DNA of 64,000 bases from the NCBI GenBank assembly GCA_002787775.1, contig PCUW01000034.1, positions 62,001-126,000 on the forward strand. Reading direction: 5' to 3'. The notes below the pieces were generated by a model. It had not been told where the DNA came from. It was given only the letters and a program-made list of their open reading frames with translations, and made no database searches. This document shows, piece by piece, positions 20,643 through 30,095 of this stretch. Position numbers and translations under genes: made by a program. Each line of letters begins with the position of its first letter. Within the stretch, counting starts at the first letter, position 1. The stretch is from Bdellovibrionales bacterium CG12_big_fil_rev_8_21_14_0_65_38_15 (GTDB lineage Bacteria; Bdellovibrionota; Bacteriovoracia; Bacteriovoracales; Bacteriovoracaceae).

Positions 20643-21413
20643 ATGAAAATCTCTACTAAAGTGTTCATCTTTTCCCTACTAATGCAGCTCTTGTATAGCT
20701 CAGCTTGGTCACAGGAAAAAGAAAAATTAAAAGCATTTAAATCAGATATTAATAACGCCACTATCACACGTGTTGAAAATGCTGAAAAATACATGGAAGA
20801 GCTTTCTTCAAAATTTCTAGATTCAATTAAAGAACTCGAAGAACAGCGAAAAAAAAATGCCGAACTTGAAAATGAACTCAAAAGCTTAAAAGAATCAATC
20901 AACAATATTAATAATGAACAAACTGCAAGTATTGAAAAGCGACTAACAGAACTTGAGGTTAAAACTGGAAAACATGATTTTGATAAGTTGCAACTAGAAC
21001 ACGATAAACTGCTTTCAAATTTCAACACTCTTTCAAAAGATTATGCTCAAGCGAAAGTCATGCTCGAGCAAATAAAGCTATTACTAATGACAGACTACAC
21101 CTCAAGGTTTAATTCAAAAGGCACCAGTGATAATAAGCTTAAAGGAATTGTTGAAGAAATTAATAAAATTCAACTTCCAAAAGAAAAACCAACTCCATCA
21201 CCAAGCCCAACAGCAACCCCTACTGCTTCTCCAATAGCGACTTCAACCCCCTCAACAGCAACAAACTTGCCTAAAGATACGAGCTCGACAGCGACTCAGC
21301 CTGAAAAAGAAGAAAATTTCATCGAAAAATATCCATTACCGGCAAGACAGTCATTTTGTAGACAGCCGGAAAATCTTAGAAAATTTCAAAAAGAATGCTT
21401 ACCCTACTTGTAG
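20643..21413 (+). CDS. Secreted coiled-coil protein with Pro/Thr/Ser-rich C-terminal linker
   Basis: Start re-set from 20571 to ATG 20643 (MKISTKVFIFSLLMQLLYSSAWSQ signal peptide). Confidence 0.55.
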   Translation: MKISTKVFIFSLLMQLLYSSAWSQEKEKLKAFKSDINNATITRVENAEKYMEELSSKFLDSIKELEEQRKKNAELENELKSLKESINNINNEQTASIEKRLTELEVKTGKHDFDKLQLEHDKLLSNFNTLSKDYAQAKVMLEQIKLLLMTDYTSRFNSKGTSDNKLKGIVEEINKIQLPKEKPTPSPSPTATPTASPIATSTPSTATNLPKDTSSTATQPEKEENFIEKYPLPARQSFCRQPENLRKFQKECLPYL

Positions 21414-21496
21414 CACCCCTATGATTTCAATTGTTTAATCTCGTATTATTCTTACGTAAGTCTTTAAAAGAATATTTTTAAGTGTTAAAAATACTG

Positions 21497-22204
21497 ATGC
21501 AAAAATACCTTAGCATTACTTTCATGAGCCTATTCATCTTCCTAGGATACGCCCAGGCCAGTAGCTTTAAATCCAGAGCACTTGTTGTTGTTATTGATTT
21601 AGCTGAGCAAGCCTCAAAGCATAAGATTCTTTATAGACTAGAAACAAATAGAGCAAATAAAAGAATTATAAAATATCTTTCTAAAAGCTATAGCAAGATC
21701 ATTATTTTAGATAAGAAAGAAGCAACTAAAAATAATTTCTTAAACAGTCTTAAAGAATTAGCTTTAGATAAAAATATTGAAACCATTGATAGTATTGTCT
21801 ATCTTCATGGAAAAAATGATAAATATACGACAGGACCGTCGATTTGTTTTGTACAAGACCTGTTATGTACAAATATTTATAGTCTTGCAAAACAAATACT
21901 AGCAATTCCAAATCTTCAACATAAGCTTAGGGCTTTATACTCTGATGCCTGCTGGGGAGAGCAACATTTAAATGGGTGGCTCGAGTCAGGTTTTAAAGTC
22001 GCTGCAGGCTCTAGGGGCGTTGATTCTAATCATTCAACAGATTTGAAAAGATTCATGAAGAAATGGTCTAAAGGTGCCTCTTTTAGTGAAGCTATAGATC
22101 ATGCCAACAATACCTTCTTTACTAAAATTTCCGATCGATTAATAAGCGATGCAGACAGCACCAAAGAAATTTTAGGTGATGACTCAATCGTCATAGGAAA
22201 CTAG
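21497..22204 (+). CDS. Secreted clan-CD-like Cys/His protein, putative peptidase
   Basis: Signal peptide from ATG 21497 (track start GTG 21482); SIVYLHGKND and LRALYSDACWGE resemble the His-Gly ... Asp-Ala-Cys arrangement of clan CD. Confidence 0.5.
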   Translation: MQKYLSITFMSLFIFLGYAQASSFKSRALVVVIDLAEQASKHKILYRLETNRANKRIIKYLSKSYSKIIILDKKEATKNNFLNSLKELALDKNIETIDSIVYLHGKNDKYTTGPSICFVQDLLCTNIYSLAKQILAIPNLQHKLRALYSDACWGEQHLNGWLESGFKVAAGSRGVDSNHSTDLKRFMKKWSKGASFSEAIDHANNTFFTKISDRLISDADSTKEILGDDSIVIGN

Positions 22205-23028
22205 TTACAAGTTGTAGGCTGAGATTCATTTCCTCTAATAGAAGAAATCAGATGATCAAAAGCATCGAATAAATACCAACTATTACCAGATTTAGATTCA
22301 CCATCTTTAGTGTAGGCAAAGCCACTCACTTTGCCTAATTGAGAACAACCATTATAAGGATTGAAATTAAGTCTATCGAGCTGGAGATCAACAATATCCT
22401 GAGGAATAACCTTTCTAAGAGCTGGGTTTAATGTTCCACCAGCTTGACCAGCTCTAGCATTAGGATCGTACTGGAACTGAGGATCTACAAGATATCCTCT
22501 TGAGGCCATAATACCTGGCTGCCCATCACCTCTTAAGTTCTTTGAAAATTCAATTCCGCGCTCATCATAATGATCCAAACCTAATCCGTGAGCATATTCA
22601 TGGGCACAAGTGGTTGAATCACCCAAACCATCTTTAGTTGAGAAAAATCCTGTATTCCCACTTAAGACTTGGTTAGATCGTTTCCAATCATTATTATAGG
22701 CTTCATCTTCAATACGAATATAATTATTTTCAACTCGTTGATTAATATTAACGGATTTAAAAACATTCTTTTCACTTTCAACTTGATAACTAATCTTAAA
22801 TTTAACTTTAAATTCTTTACCACCAATCTTTACTTTAGACTGGGGACTATTAAACATCTTTGATATTTCAAAAGCACATTTCTGAGCTATTGATCGATCA
22901 GCTTTTGAACCATAAAAAATCAAATTCGACTTAATTTCGATTTCATTATCGACTAAACAGACTTTTGCTGATCCAAAAACGATGGGCGAAAGAAAAGATA
23001 AAGTGAATAAAATAATAATTTTTATCAT
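22201..23028 (-). CDS. Secreted zinc metalloprotease-like protein
   Basis: Signal peptide; CAHEYAHGLGLDHYDERG = HExxHxxGxxH metzincin-type motif. Confidence 0.65.
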   Translation of the reverse strand: MIKIIILFTLSFLSPIVFGSAKVCLVDNEIEIKSNLIFYGSKADRSIAQKCAFEISKMFNSPQSKVKIGGKEFKVKFKISYQVESEKNVFKSVNINQRVENNYIRIEDEAYNNDWKRSNQVLSGNTGFFSTKDGLGDSTTCAHEYAHGLGLDHYDERGIEFSKNLRGDGQPGIMASRGYLVDPQFQYDPNARAGQAGGTLNPALRKVIPQDIVDLQLDRLNFNPYNGCSQLGKVSGFAYTKDGESKSGNSWYLFDAFDHLISSIRGNESQPTTCN

Positions 23029-23037
23029 TAGTAAGAA

Positions 23038-23826
23038 CTAGCCTTCTAGTTTGAACAAAAGGTTCAACGTAGTCACATTATCAAGAGTCTTAGTTTTTTT
23101 AATATCATCAACACAACCGACTTTATTGCTTTGCTTATTGATAAAATAGATAGAGCAATTTTTTGCAAGAGGAAATGATGATTTAGCAATTTCAGATTCA
23201 TCACTAAAGACAAATACACCGGATTTTTTATTCTGGAAAAATCTTCTTACGACTTTTAAATCTTTCATTTTTGCTAATTGTGTATTTACCACAGCATAAA
23301 CACCATCATCTTTAACAAGGCGCTCATCTCTCATAATGGAGACGTCACCTAAATATTTAAGTCTATCTCGAAGTCTTCGGCTTTCACTTGAAGTAACATC
23401 TGAAGATTTTTGTTTATCTACTGCGATAAGATCTAAAATGACATGAAGGTGATCACTTGCAGAATCCGTTAATTTGTTTTCAAAGCAAATATAATTATCG
23501 TTTGCTATATTGAAAGAATAGGCAGAGCATTTTTCTCCGAGCCTATACATTCTAGGTAAATCTTTAACAGAGTCTACAGCTAGAATTTCTCTTTCACTGC
23601 GGCGAATCAATGAATTCAAGTGATCTTTTTTGAACTTTTCTACGACCTCATCACTATAACCAATGAGGACTGTATATGATATATGATGATCAAGTTTTTC
23701 TCTAGCCTCTTTATAAGCTTCATCAGCAAATTGTAGCTGGTCAATATTAATTTGGGCCCATGAATTTGAATTTAAAAGTAAAGCCATTAAAAAGATTAGT
23801 TTTTTCATACGAGTATTCCTTTGCAT
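23038..23826 (-). CDS. Secreted protein of unknown function
   Basis: 262 aa, signal peptide MKKLIFLMALLLNSNSWAQ. Confidence 0.55.
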   Translation of the reverse strand: MQRNTRMKKLIFLMALLLNSNSWAQINIDQLQFADEAYKEAREKLDHHISYTVLIGYSDEVVEKFKKDHLNSLIRRSEREILAVDSVKDLPRMYRLGEKCSAYSFNIANDNYICFENKLTDSASDHLHVILDLIAVDKQKSSDVTSSESRRLRDRLKYLGDVSIMRDERLVKDDGVYAVVNTQLAKMKDLKVVRRFFQNKKSGVFVFSDESEIAKSSFPLAKNCSIYFINKQSNKVGCVDDIKKTKTLDNVTTLNLLFKLEG

Positions 23827-23968
23827 CTTAAGTCATAAAATTTACTTATTAGTATGAAAGAAACATGCCAAGACAAAGGCAAAACAAGGGATTACAAGAC
23901 ATTGATTTCAGTAAACGATTTTAAACTAGTTTAAGGTGCTTAGCTGACATATGACTAAACTTTAGACA

Positions 23969-24862
23969 CTAAAAAATAAAGAGGGGACGAATTTCATGAC
24001 CCTGAAGTGTTTCCTCAAGGACAGCAAAGTCTTTAGTCGATCCTAATAAAAACCCACCACCACCGGCACCGCAAAGCTTAAGATTATAAAGACCACTTTC
24101 AAGACCTTTTTTCCAAGTGTCTTGATAAAGTTGAGGAATCATCGGTGCAAAATGTTCGTACTGAAGCTTAGATAAAGCTGTCATATGATTATGTAAAGCT
24201 TCTGTGTCTTGCTTTAAAAAAGATTCAATACAAGATTCATTAATCGGAATGAGTTTATCCATGCAATTTCTAAGAAAACTTTCTTGACGGCATTTTTCTA
24301 AAAATAGATTAACAAGTGGTTCGGTTCTTCTAGGTCTTCCGGTATTGAGAAGAAAGAGTCCGCCCTTTCCTTCACCGTATTTTGGAAGATCAACCGCACG
24401 ATAATCTTTCTTACCGTATATCAACAGCGATTGCCCAAGATAACTAATTAAAGGGTCAACGCCACTTGATGAGCCATGAAAGTGTGACTCCATTTGAGCG
24501 AATAAATCTTTAAGACGGGAAAGTTCAGTTAGCTCAATTTTTTCTTTGGTGTAGCGATCATAAACAGCAGCAACGAGTGCTCCAGAACTTCCAACACCAA
24601 AGCCTTGAGGAATAGTGGAATGAAAAAACAAACCTTGACCAAGATCAAATTCAAAACTTTTGGTATCAATGTTACCAACAGGAAGCTTTTTTAAATATTG
24701 GCAAAAGGCTTTAAGCTCAGGGTCAATACCTTTTGACTTATCTCTTGGAAATTTAAGTCGACCTTCAAATAAAGGATAAGGAATAATGAGTGCGCTTGAG
24801 TGCTGAATAACACTGTACTCTCCAAATAATAATATTTTTGAATAAAAAGGTCTTGCTTCCAT
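23969..24862 (-). CDS. mvk: Mevalonate kinase (GHMP family)
   Basis: KILLFGEYSVIQHSSAL; PQGFGVGSSGALVAAV; KLCGAGGGGFLLG; mevalonate operon context. Confidence 0.88.
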   Translation of the reverse strand: MEARPFYSKILLFGEYSVIQHSSALIIPYPLFEGRLKFPRDKSKGIDPELKAFCQYLKKLPVGNIDTKSFEFDLGQGLFFHSTIPQGFGVGSSGALVAAVYDRYTKEKIELTELSRLKDLFAQMESHFHGSSSGVDPLISYLGQSLLIYGKKDYRAVDLPKYGEGKGGLFLLNTGRPRRTEPLVNLFLEKCRQESFLRNCMDKLIPINESCIESFLKQDTEALHNHMTALSKLQYEHFAPMIPQLYQDTWKKGLESGLYNLKLCGAGGGGFLLGSTKDFAVLEETLQGHEIRPLFIF

Positions 24863-25894
24863 TTAGTCTTCTTTAGTAGGACCGTTTCCTACTTGATCAT
24901 CAATCCATTGGCCTTGATCTAAAAGATCAGCGCTCTTACACTCCGAGACAAACTTCATGGCAAATTCTCTAGCTCTTTGTGGATAAAGAAGATGAATATT
25001 TGGACCTGCATCTAAGGTAAAGCAGATCTCGTGACCATTAGCTCTAGCTTTTCTTACACGATCAATAATTTCTAATGTTTTTGGTTTCATTAAAATAAAA
25101 GATGGATTCGATGTCATCATCATCGAATGAAGCTCTAGCGCCTCAACTTCAACAAGATGAGAAAAGTGTTCGAAGTCGTCCTTTTTAAGAAGCTCAACAA
25201 GCTCGCCTACACGCCTATTGGCCATGGCAAAACGCAGGTCTCTATAAGGATGCTTGTTCATCAATTCATGACCTAAAGAGCTGCTCACGGCTTTAGTACC
25301 ACTATCCACTATTAAAATGGCATCGCCAAAATCTCTATAGACTGGATGAATATCCTGCACAGCAGAGGCAAACTCATTATCCACTAACCCCCAAGAGGCG
25401 GCGACTGGATACACAGATCTAGCAGCACTACCAGAGCCTAGTCTGGCATACGAAGATGCCATCTTAAGCCAGCTAGCTTCATCTAAATCAATAACTCCAA
25501 TAGTCTTTGCAAGATCCATGAGGCTCAAAGAAAGAGCTGCCATAGAAGAAGCTGAAGATGCAATACCAGCAGAGTGAGGAAATGTATTGGTTGAATTTAT
25601 AGTAAGCTTGACTTGATTTAAAAACGTCATTTCGCGCTTTAAACTTTCATACCATTTTTGAATTTTTTGATTAAAGCTTGGAGTCTCTTTACCCTCAAAA
25701 GTAAAAGCAAGTTGTGCTTCTTTATCAGTGCACTTTTCCCACTTCGTTTTTACAATCGTTTTTGATTTATTTAGGGTCAAACTTAACGAAGCATTGGCAG
25801 GAAGTTGGACAGGCTTTTTCCCCCAATATTTAACTAATGCAATATTTGAGGGAGCTGACCAGGTATTAGTTCCAGAATTAATGGACGAGGTCAT
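24863..25894 (-). CDS. mvaD: Diphosphomevalonate decarboxylase
   Basis: Start re-set to ATG 25894; SAPSNIALVKYWGK; FPHSAGIASSASSMAAL; LGSGSAARSVYP. Confidence 0.95.
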   Translation of the reverse strand: MTSSINSGTNTWSAPSNIALVKYWGKKPVQLPANASLSLTLNKSKTIVKTKWEKCTDKEAQLAFTFEGKETPSFNQKIQKWYESLKREMTFLNQVKLTINSTNTFPHSAGIASSASSMAALSLSLMDLAKTIGVIDLDEASWLKMASSYARLGSGSAARSVYPVAASWGLVDNEFASAVQDIHPVYRDFGDAILIVDSGTKAVSSSLGHELMNKHPYRDLRFAMANRRVGELVELLKKDDFEHFSHLVEVEALELHSMMMTSNPSFILMKPKTLEIIDRVRKARANGHEICFTLDAGPNIHLLYPQRAREFAMKFVSECKSADLLDQGQWIDDQVGNGPTKED

Positions 25895-26945
25895 TTTGCT
25901 TACCGCTACTTTGCGCTCCCAAATCATGGGGAGGTAAAATCAAATCACGAAAGGGCAAGCAGACTTCTAAACCTTTTTGGGCGAAATACTTTTTCACTTT
26001 ATCTTCGCTCAACTCGCTACTAACGAGAACGAAGTCTCCACCCCAAGCACCAAGAGACTTAATCACACCGTCAAAATCAGAAAACTTTTCTTGTTGAACA
26101 GTTGGTCTCTCTAAGCGTTTTGATAGAATTTCTTCATGTTGAATCATCGCAGCTTGAAAATCTTTTAAATTATCAGCATTAGACATATCTCTAGTGAGTT
26201 GAGTGATCTTAGCGATATCAGAAGTTTTACTCTTCTTTTCTTTATAAGATTTAATCGCTTGCCCGGAATTTTGTTTAGTACCTAAATAAACAAACCATAA
26301 TTTGTCTTTAAAACTTGGATCAAATGAAGTCGGCGCCCACTTTGGTCCAGTGCTATTTTTTTGATAAATAATGGGACCCTCACTTTGAGCACAAGCAATA
26401 TCGTAGCCCGAGCCACTAAGTGTTTTAAAGAGTAGTTCAAATGGGCTGATATACGCCCACTGAGCAATATTAAAAACAAGTGTAGAGCTTGAGCCTAGTC
26501 CCCAATCGAGCGGGAAACCAAGTCTTGTTTCAACGAAGACATCAACTTCATCTCTAAGGAAATGAGGGTTCTGTTTACGAGCTTCTCTTAGAAGTTGTTG
26601 AAGAACTTTAACTTCTTCAGTTTCTTCACTGTTAATAGTATTAAATCTCCAAAATTCAAATTTGGATTCGAACCACAACTCACCTTTTGAATCAAAACTC
26701 TTCCAAGAAAGAGATGGATTAAAAGATGGAGAATATCTAACAGACAAAGACTGACCAACAGTCGTTGGAAGTGCTAACGCTTCGGCACCGTCCAACACGA
26801 AATATTCGCCAGAAAGTAATAACTTTCCATGACCATGATAGTACTGATCAAGTTTATCTGTTTTTACAACTGGGTTTACGCTTAAAGCGAATTCACTTTC
26901 TTTTGTTTGCAAAGTTTTTCCTTTTTCGTCAGCTTCGTTGCTCAC
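25878..26945 (-). CDS. GYDIA-type GHMP kinase (phosphomevalonate-kinase position in pathway)
   Basis: GKLLLSGEYFVLDGAEALALPT; LDWGLGSSSTLVFN; SGYDIACAQSEGPIIYQ. Confidence 0.85.
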   Translation of the reverse strand: MSNEADEKGKTLQTKESEFALSVNPVVKTDKLDQYYHGHGKLLLSGEYFVLDGAEALALPTTVGQSLSVRYSPSFNPSLSWKSFDSKGELWFESKFEFWRFNTINSEETEEVKVLQQLLREARKQNPHFLRDEVDVFVETRLGFPLDWGLGSSSTLVFNIAQWAYISPFELLFKTLSGSGYDIACAQSEGPIIYQKNSTGPKWAPTSFDPSFKDKLWFVYLGTKQNSGQAIKSYKEKKSKTSDIAKITQLTRDMSNADNLKDFQAAMIQHEEILSKRLERPTVQQEKFSDFDGVIKSLGAWGGDFVLVSSELSEDKVKKYFAQKGLEVCLPFRDLILPPHDLGAQSSGKQNDLVH

Positions 26946-28273
26946 TGATATTTCCTAATTAGGGCCAACTCATTTCTCACATCAGTAAAGCTGATGATGC
27001 GATCCTTGAACGCTTCTCGAATATGATCACGTTCTTTATCATTAGCTTCTAAGTGATTTAGAATATTCATCAAGTGCATTTTCATATGTCCTTTTTGAAT
27101 ACCTGAAGTCACTAGAGATCTAAGGGCTGCAAAGTTTTGCGCTAAACCTGTTGCAGCAATAATTGTCATTAATTCTTTAGCTGAAGGATTTCCAAGAAGC
27201 TCTAACGAGAACTTGGCCATTGGGTGAAGTGCTGTTAACCCACCAACAGTACCGACAGATAATGGTATTTCTAAAGAGAAAGTAAAGATTCCATCTTCAA
27301 CTGTGCAATCACTTAAACCACGATACTGACCATCACGAGCGGCCCAAGTATGACCACACGCTTCGATTGCTCTAAAATCATTTCCAGTGGCCAGCACAAC
27401 CGCGTCGATACCATTGAAGATACCTTTGTTATGAGTTGTCGCACGGTTGACATCAATTTTAGCGATACGGACCGCTCGATTAAACTTGCTGGCAAATTCC
27501 GCGGCACTCATGCCATGGCTTTTATCATCAAGCTGTTCAACCGGACAGCTGACTTCAACTTTAACTAAGCAATCTGGCGTGTAATTCGAAAGAATCGCCA
27601 TGATGACTTGAACTTGTTTTTCATCTTCATTAAAGGCGTCGTATTGTTGGGCAAGATTTTTGAACGTCTGGCCTAATGACTCAAGCACAGAGTTGATGAA
27701 ATTGGCACCCATAGCATCACAAGTTTCAAACTCGGCCCATAGTTGATAATAACCAGGCTCATCGGCTTCACGGTTGACTAATTTTAAATCAAGTAAACCG
27801 CCACCACGTTTTTCCATATTAGAAGTTAGCGGCTTTGTTTCTTCAATCAGTTTGTCTTTTACAGTTTCGAAGAAGCTTTGAAATTTATTTGAATCTTTTC
27901 CATCCCAAATAAGATGAACCTGGCCAGCTTTAGTGGTTGAGATGACGGTTGCTTTAAAACCACCACGTGAGCTCCAAAACTTGGCAGCTTTGGCAGCGGC
28001 GGCCACAACAGAGCTCTCCTCGATAACAAGAGGAACGCAGTATGTTTTACCGTTGATATCAAGGTTTGGAACGACACCATAAGGTGACATAAAATTTGTT
28101 AGTGTATTTTCTGAAAATTCATCAAAGATTTTTTGTGCGTTAGCATCTGGATGCCAAAAACTTTTTAAGAGTTTTTTTGAACGATCGGGATTATCGAAAA
28201 ACTCACGAGATAAGAACTCGATTTTTTCGATCTTGGTCATTTTTGAAAAGCCGGAGATATGTCCCATCTGCAC
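26942..28273 (-). CDS. mvaA: Hydroxymethylglutaryl-CoA reductase, class II type
   Basis: VPLVIEESSVVAAAAKAAKFWSSRGGF; NKGIFNGIDAVVLATGNDFRAIEA. Confidence 0.93.
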   Translation of the reverse strand: MQMGHISGFSKMTKIEKIEFLSREFFDNPDRSKKLLKSFWHPDANAQKIFDEFSENTLTNFMSPYGVVPNLDINGKTYCVPLVIEESSVVAAAAKAAKFWSSRGGFKATVISTTKAGQVHLIWDGKDSNKFQSFFETVKDKLIEETKPLTSNMEKRGGGLLDLKLVNREADEPGYYQLWAEFETCDAMGANFINSVLESLGQTFKNLAQQYDAFNEDEKQVQVIMAILSNYTPDCLVKVEVSCPVEQLDDKSHGMSAAEFASKFNRAVRIAKIDVNRATTHNKGIFNGIDAVVLATGNDFRAIEACGHTWAARDGQYRGLSDCTVEDGIFTFSLEIPLSVGTVGGLTALHPMAKFSLELLGNPSAKELMTIIAATGLAQNFAALRSLVTSGIQKGHMKMHLMNILNHLEANDKERDHIREAFKDRIISFTDVRNELALIRKYQ

Positions 28274-28277
28274 TTCC

Positions 28278-29309
28278 CTAGTTGGCGCGTATTTCTAAAA
28301 AGCGCTTTGCCATTTCAAGTTCTAAAAGCTGGTCTAAAACAAATTTTCTAAGATCTTCAATTCCCACTCTGGCGTGATCAAGAAATGGTTTCGCTTGCGC
28401 GTACACAGCATTTCCTAAGCACGATGAAACCAGTTCGTGCCCCTGAAGAGCACTTCTAATTCCACCAGAGATAATAAACGAGCGACACTTAATGCCCTGT
28501 TCATTTGAGTCTAAAATCTGATTGACATGACTTAGCATTTCACCTGCCGTATGTCCAACAAACTGTAGCCCATCTTCTCTATGATTCTCGTCACTTACGT
28601 CTCTTAAAAGCTCCATTTTGGAAAAGTTTGTTCCACCAAAAGCACCGAAGTCTATAGCGGCCAATGGAAGCTTCATTAAGGCCTTAAGGGACCTTGGCCC
28701 CATACCCTGTCCAACCTCTTTGACGATGACTGGAAAAGAGACTTCATTAAGCAGCGACTCGATGGTTTCAAGCGCTGGCTTTTGATAACGATCGCCTTCA
28801 GGTTGAAACCATTCTTGAAGTGGATTGATATGAATAATTAATCCATCAACTTTTAATTTTTCGATGAGGTTATGAATTTTTGACGTTTCTTTTTTAACTT
28901 GAAGTTGTTCAATCTGAGCAATTCCTAGGTTAGCATAAAATGGTAACTCATCACCAATCACGCCTCTAAAGTCAAAATCCCCTAGGCGATCATTGCTTTC
29001 AAGCAAGGAGCGACATGAACCAAGGCCAAAACCTAAACCAAATTCACGTGCAACTTGAGCTAAGTTTTTATTAATTGTCAGGGCCTCTTTTGTTCCTCCA
29101 GTCATACTAGAAATCCAAAGAGGAGCCTTAAGAGTTTTACCTAAAAATTCAGTCGGGCGACGCCATTCATCAAGACTAGGATGAGCACTAAACAGTGGCT
29201 CATAATCAAAGCGCGAATCGACAGAGCTTGCCTTGGTTTGGGCAAGTTCGGTCAAGGCGATGTGATCAGCTTTACGCTGATCGGAGCTATTTTGATTTAA
29301 ATTTGTCAT
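28278..29309 (-). CDS. fni: Type 2 isopentenyl-diphosphate delta-isomerase
   Basis: Start re-set to MTNLNQNSSDQRKADHI; LWISSMTGGT; VKEVGQGMG; DFGAFGGTNFSKME; ISGGIRS. Confidence 0.9.
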   Translation of the reverse strand: MTNLNQNSSDQRKADHIALTELAQTKASSVDSRFDYEPLFSAHPSLDEWRRPTEFLGKTLKAPLWISSMTGGTKEALTINKNLAQVAREFGLGFGLGSCRSLLESNDRLGDFDFRGVIGDELPFYANLGIAQIEQLQVKKETSKIHNLIEKLKVDGLIIHINPLQEWFQPEGDRYQKPALETIESLLNEVSFPVIVKEVGQGMGPRSLKALMKLPLAAIDFGAFGGTNFSKMELLRDVSDENHREDGLQFVGHTAGEMLSHVNQILDSNEQGIKCRSFIISGGIRSALQGHELVSSCLGNAVYAQAKPFLDHARVGIEDLRKFVLDQLLELEMAKRFLEIRAN

Positions 29310-29379
29310 AAACTCCTTCTCATCTACTACACATAGCATAATCAAGGAAGGAGTTCATTACGACGCGCTTAGGCAAGTG

Positions 29380-30072
29380 CTAGATCTTAGGTGAAACTAC
29401 TAAGACAAAAGGTCGCTTTTGTCCGTCAAACTTTGATCTAAGCTTGGCGCAGCTACCGCGGATGACTTCTTCGGTTTGCATTCCAAGCTCTAAGGCCAAA
29501 CAAATTTCTCTGGGCCCGAGCACTTCAGCAAGCTCATTAAGACACTTACTTAAACGATAAGGAGTATCCATTAAAACCATGGTGCGTTTTTCTTTCGCCA
29601 TTTCTTTTAAGCGCTCTGAACGAGCGGGATCTTTTGTTGGAAGAAAACCTTCAAAAACAAAACGATCGTGATCATAACCACTAAGAGCAACCGCCAAGGC
29701 GATTGAATTATAAAAAGGCGTTGAGCTGACTTTCACTGCGGCCTGATGAGCGCGATCAACGAGTAAGCGCCCTGGATCGCAAAAGGCCGGAAGGCCAGCA
29801 TCACTCATGACGAAAACATCTTTGCCACTTTTTAAATGAGCTAGCAGTTCTTCGATGGCCGCTTCTCTAGTGTGTTCGTTATACAAAACGAATTCATCAA
29901 TCTGCTCACGTGGTAAACCAAAGCGAAGCCAACGTCTGCGTCCAGGCTTTAAGTCCTCAATGGCAAACTTCGCACCGGCCTTAATACCATCGTTAATCAT
30001 GGCAAGTGTGGCCGAATCGAGTGTATTTTCTTCATCAATAGGAGTTGGGACTAAAATCAGCTTTCCTTTCAC
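29380..30072 (-). CDS. SAM-dependent tetrapyrrole-methylase-fold protein (RsmI-like)
   Basis: LILVPTPIDEE; VFVMSDAGLPAFCDPG; MDTPYRLSKCL; start likely GTG 30072 because the annotated ORF overlaps the divergent + gene. Confidence 0.8.
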   Translation of the reverse strand: MKGKLILVPTPIDEENTLDSATLAMINDGIKAGAKFAIEDLKPGRRRWLRFGLPREQIDEFVLYNEHTREAAIEELLAHLKSGKDVFVMSDAGLPAFCDPGRLLVDRAHQAAVKVSSTPFYNSIALAVALSGYDHDRFVFEGFLPTKDPARSERLKEMAKEKRTMVLMDTPYRLSKCLNELAEVLGPREICLALELGMQTEEVIRGSCAKLRSKFDGQKRPFVLVVSPKI

Positions 30073-30095
30073 GTTCCATCCAGATATGAGAGGGC

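Noticed and set aside
21180-21300. TPSPSPTATPTASPIATSTPS low-complexity stretch as a DNA repeat
   Set aside because: It is a Pro/Thr/Ser linker in the coding frame of the secreted coiled-coil protein; not a separate repeat element.
23840-23890. Reverse-strand/forward TTGGCATG-TTTC-TTTCA resembling a -24/-12 element
   Set aside because: Lacks the critical -12 GC and its orientation (+) does not fit the downstream - strand gene.
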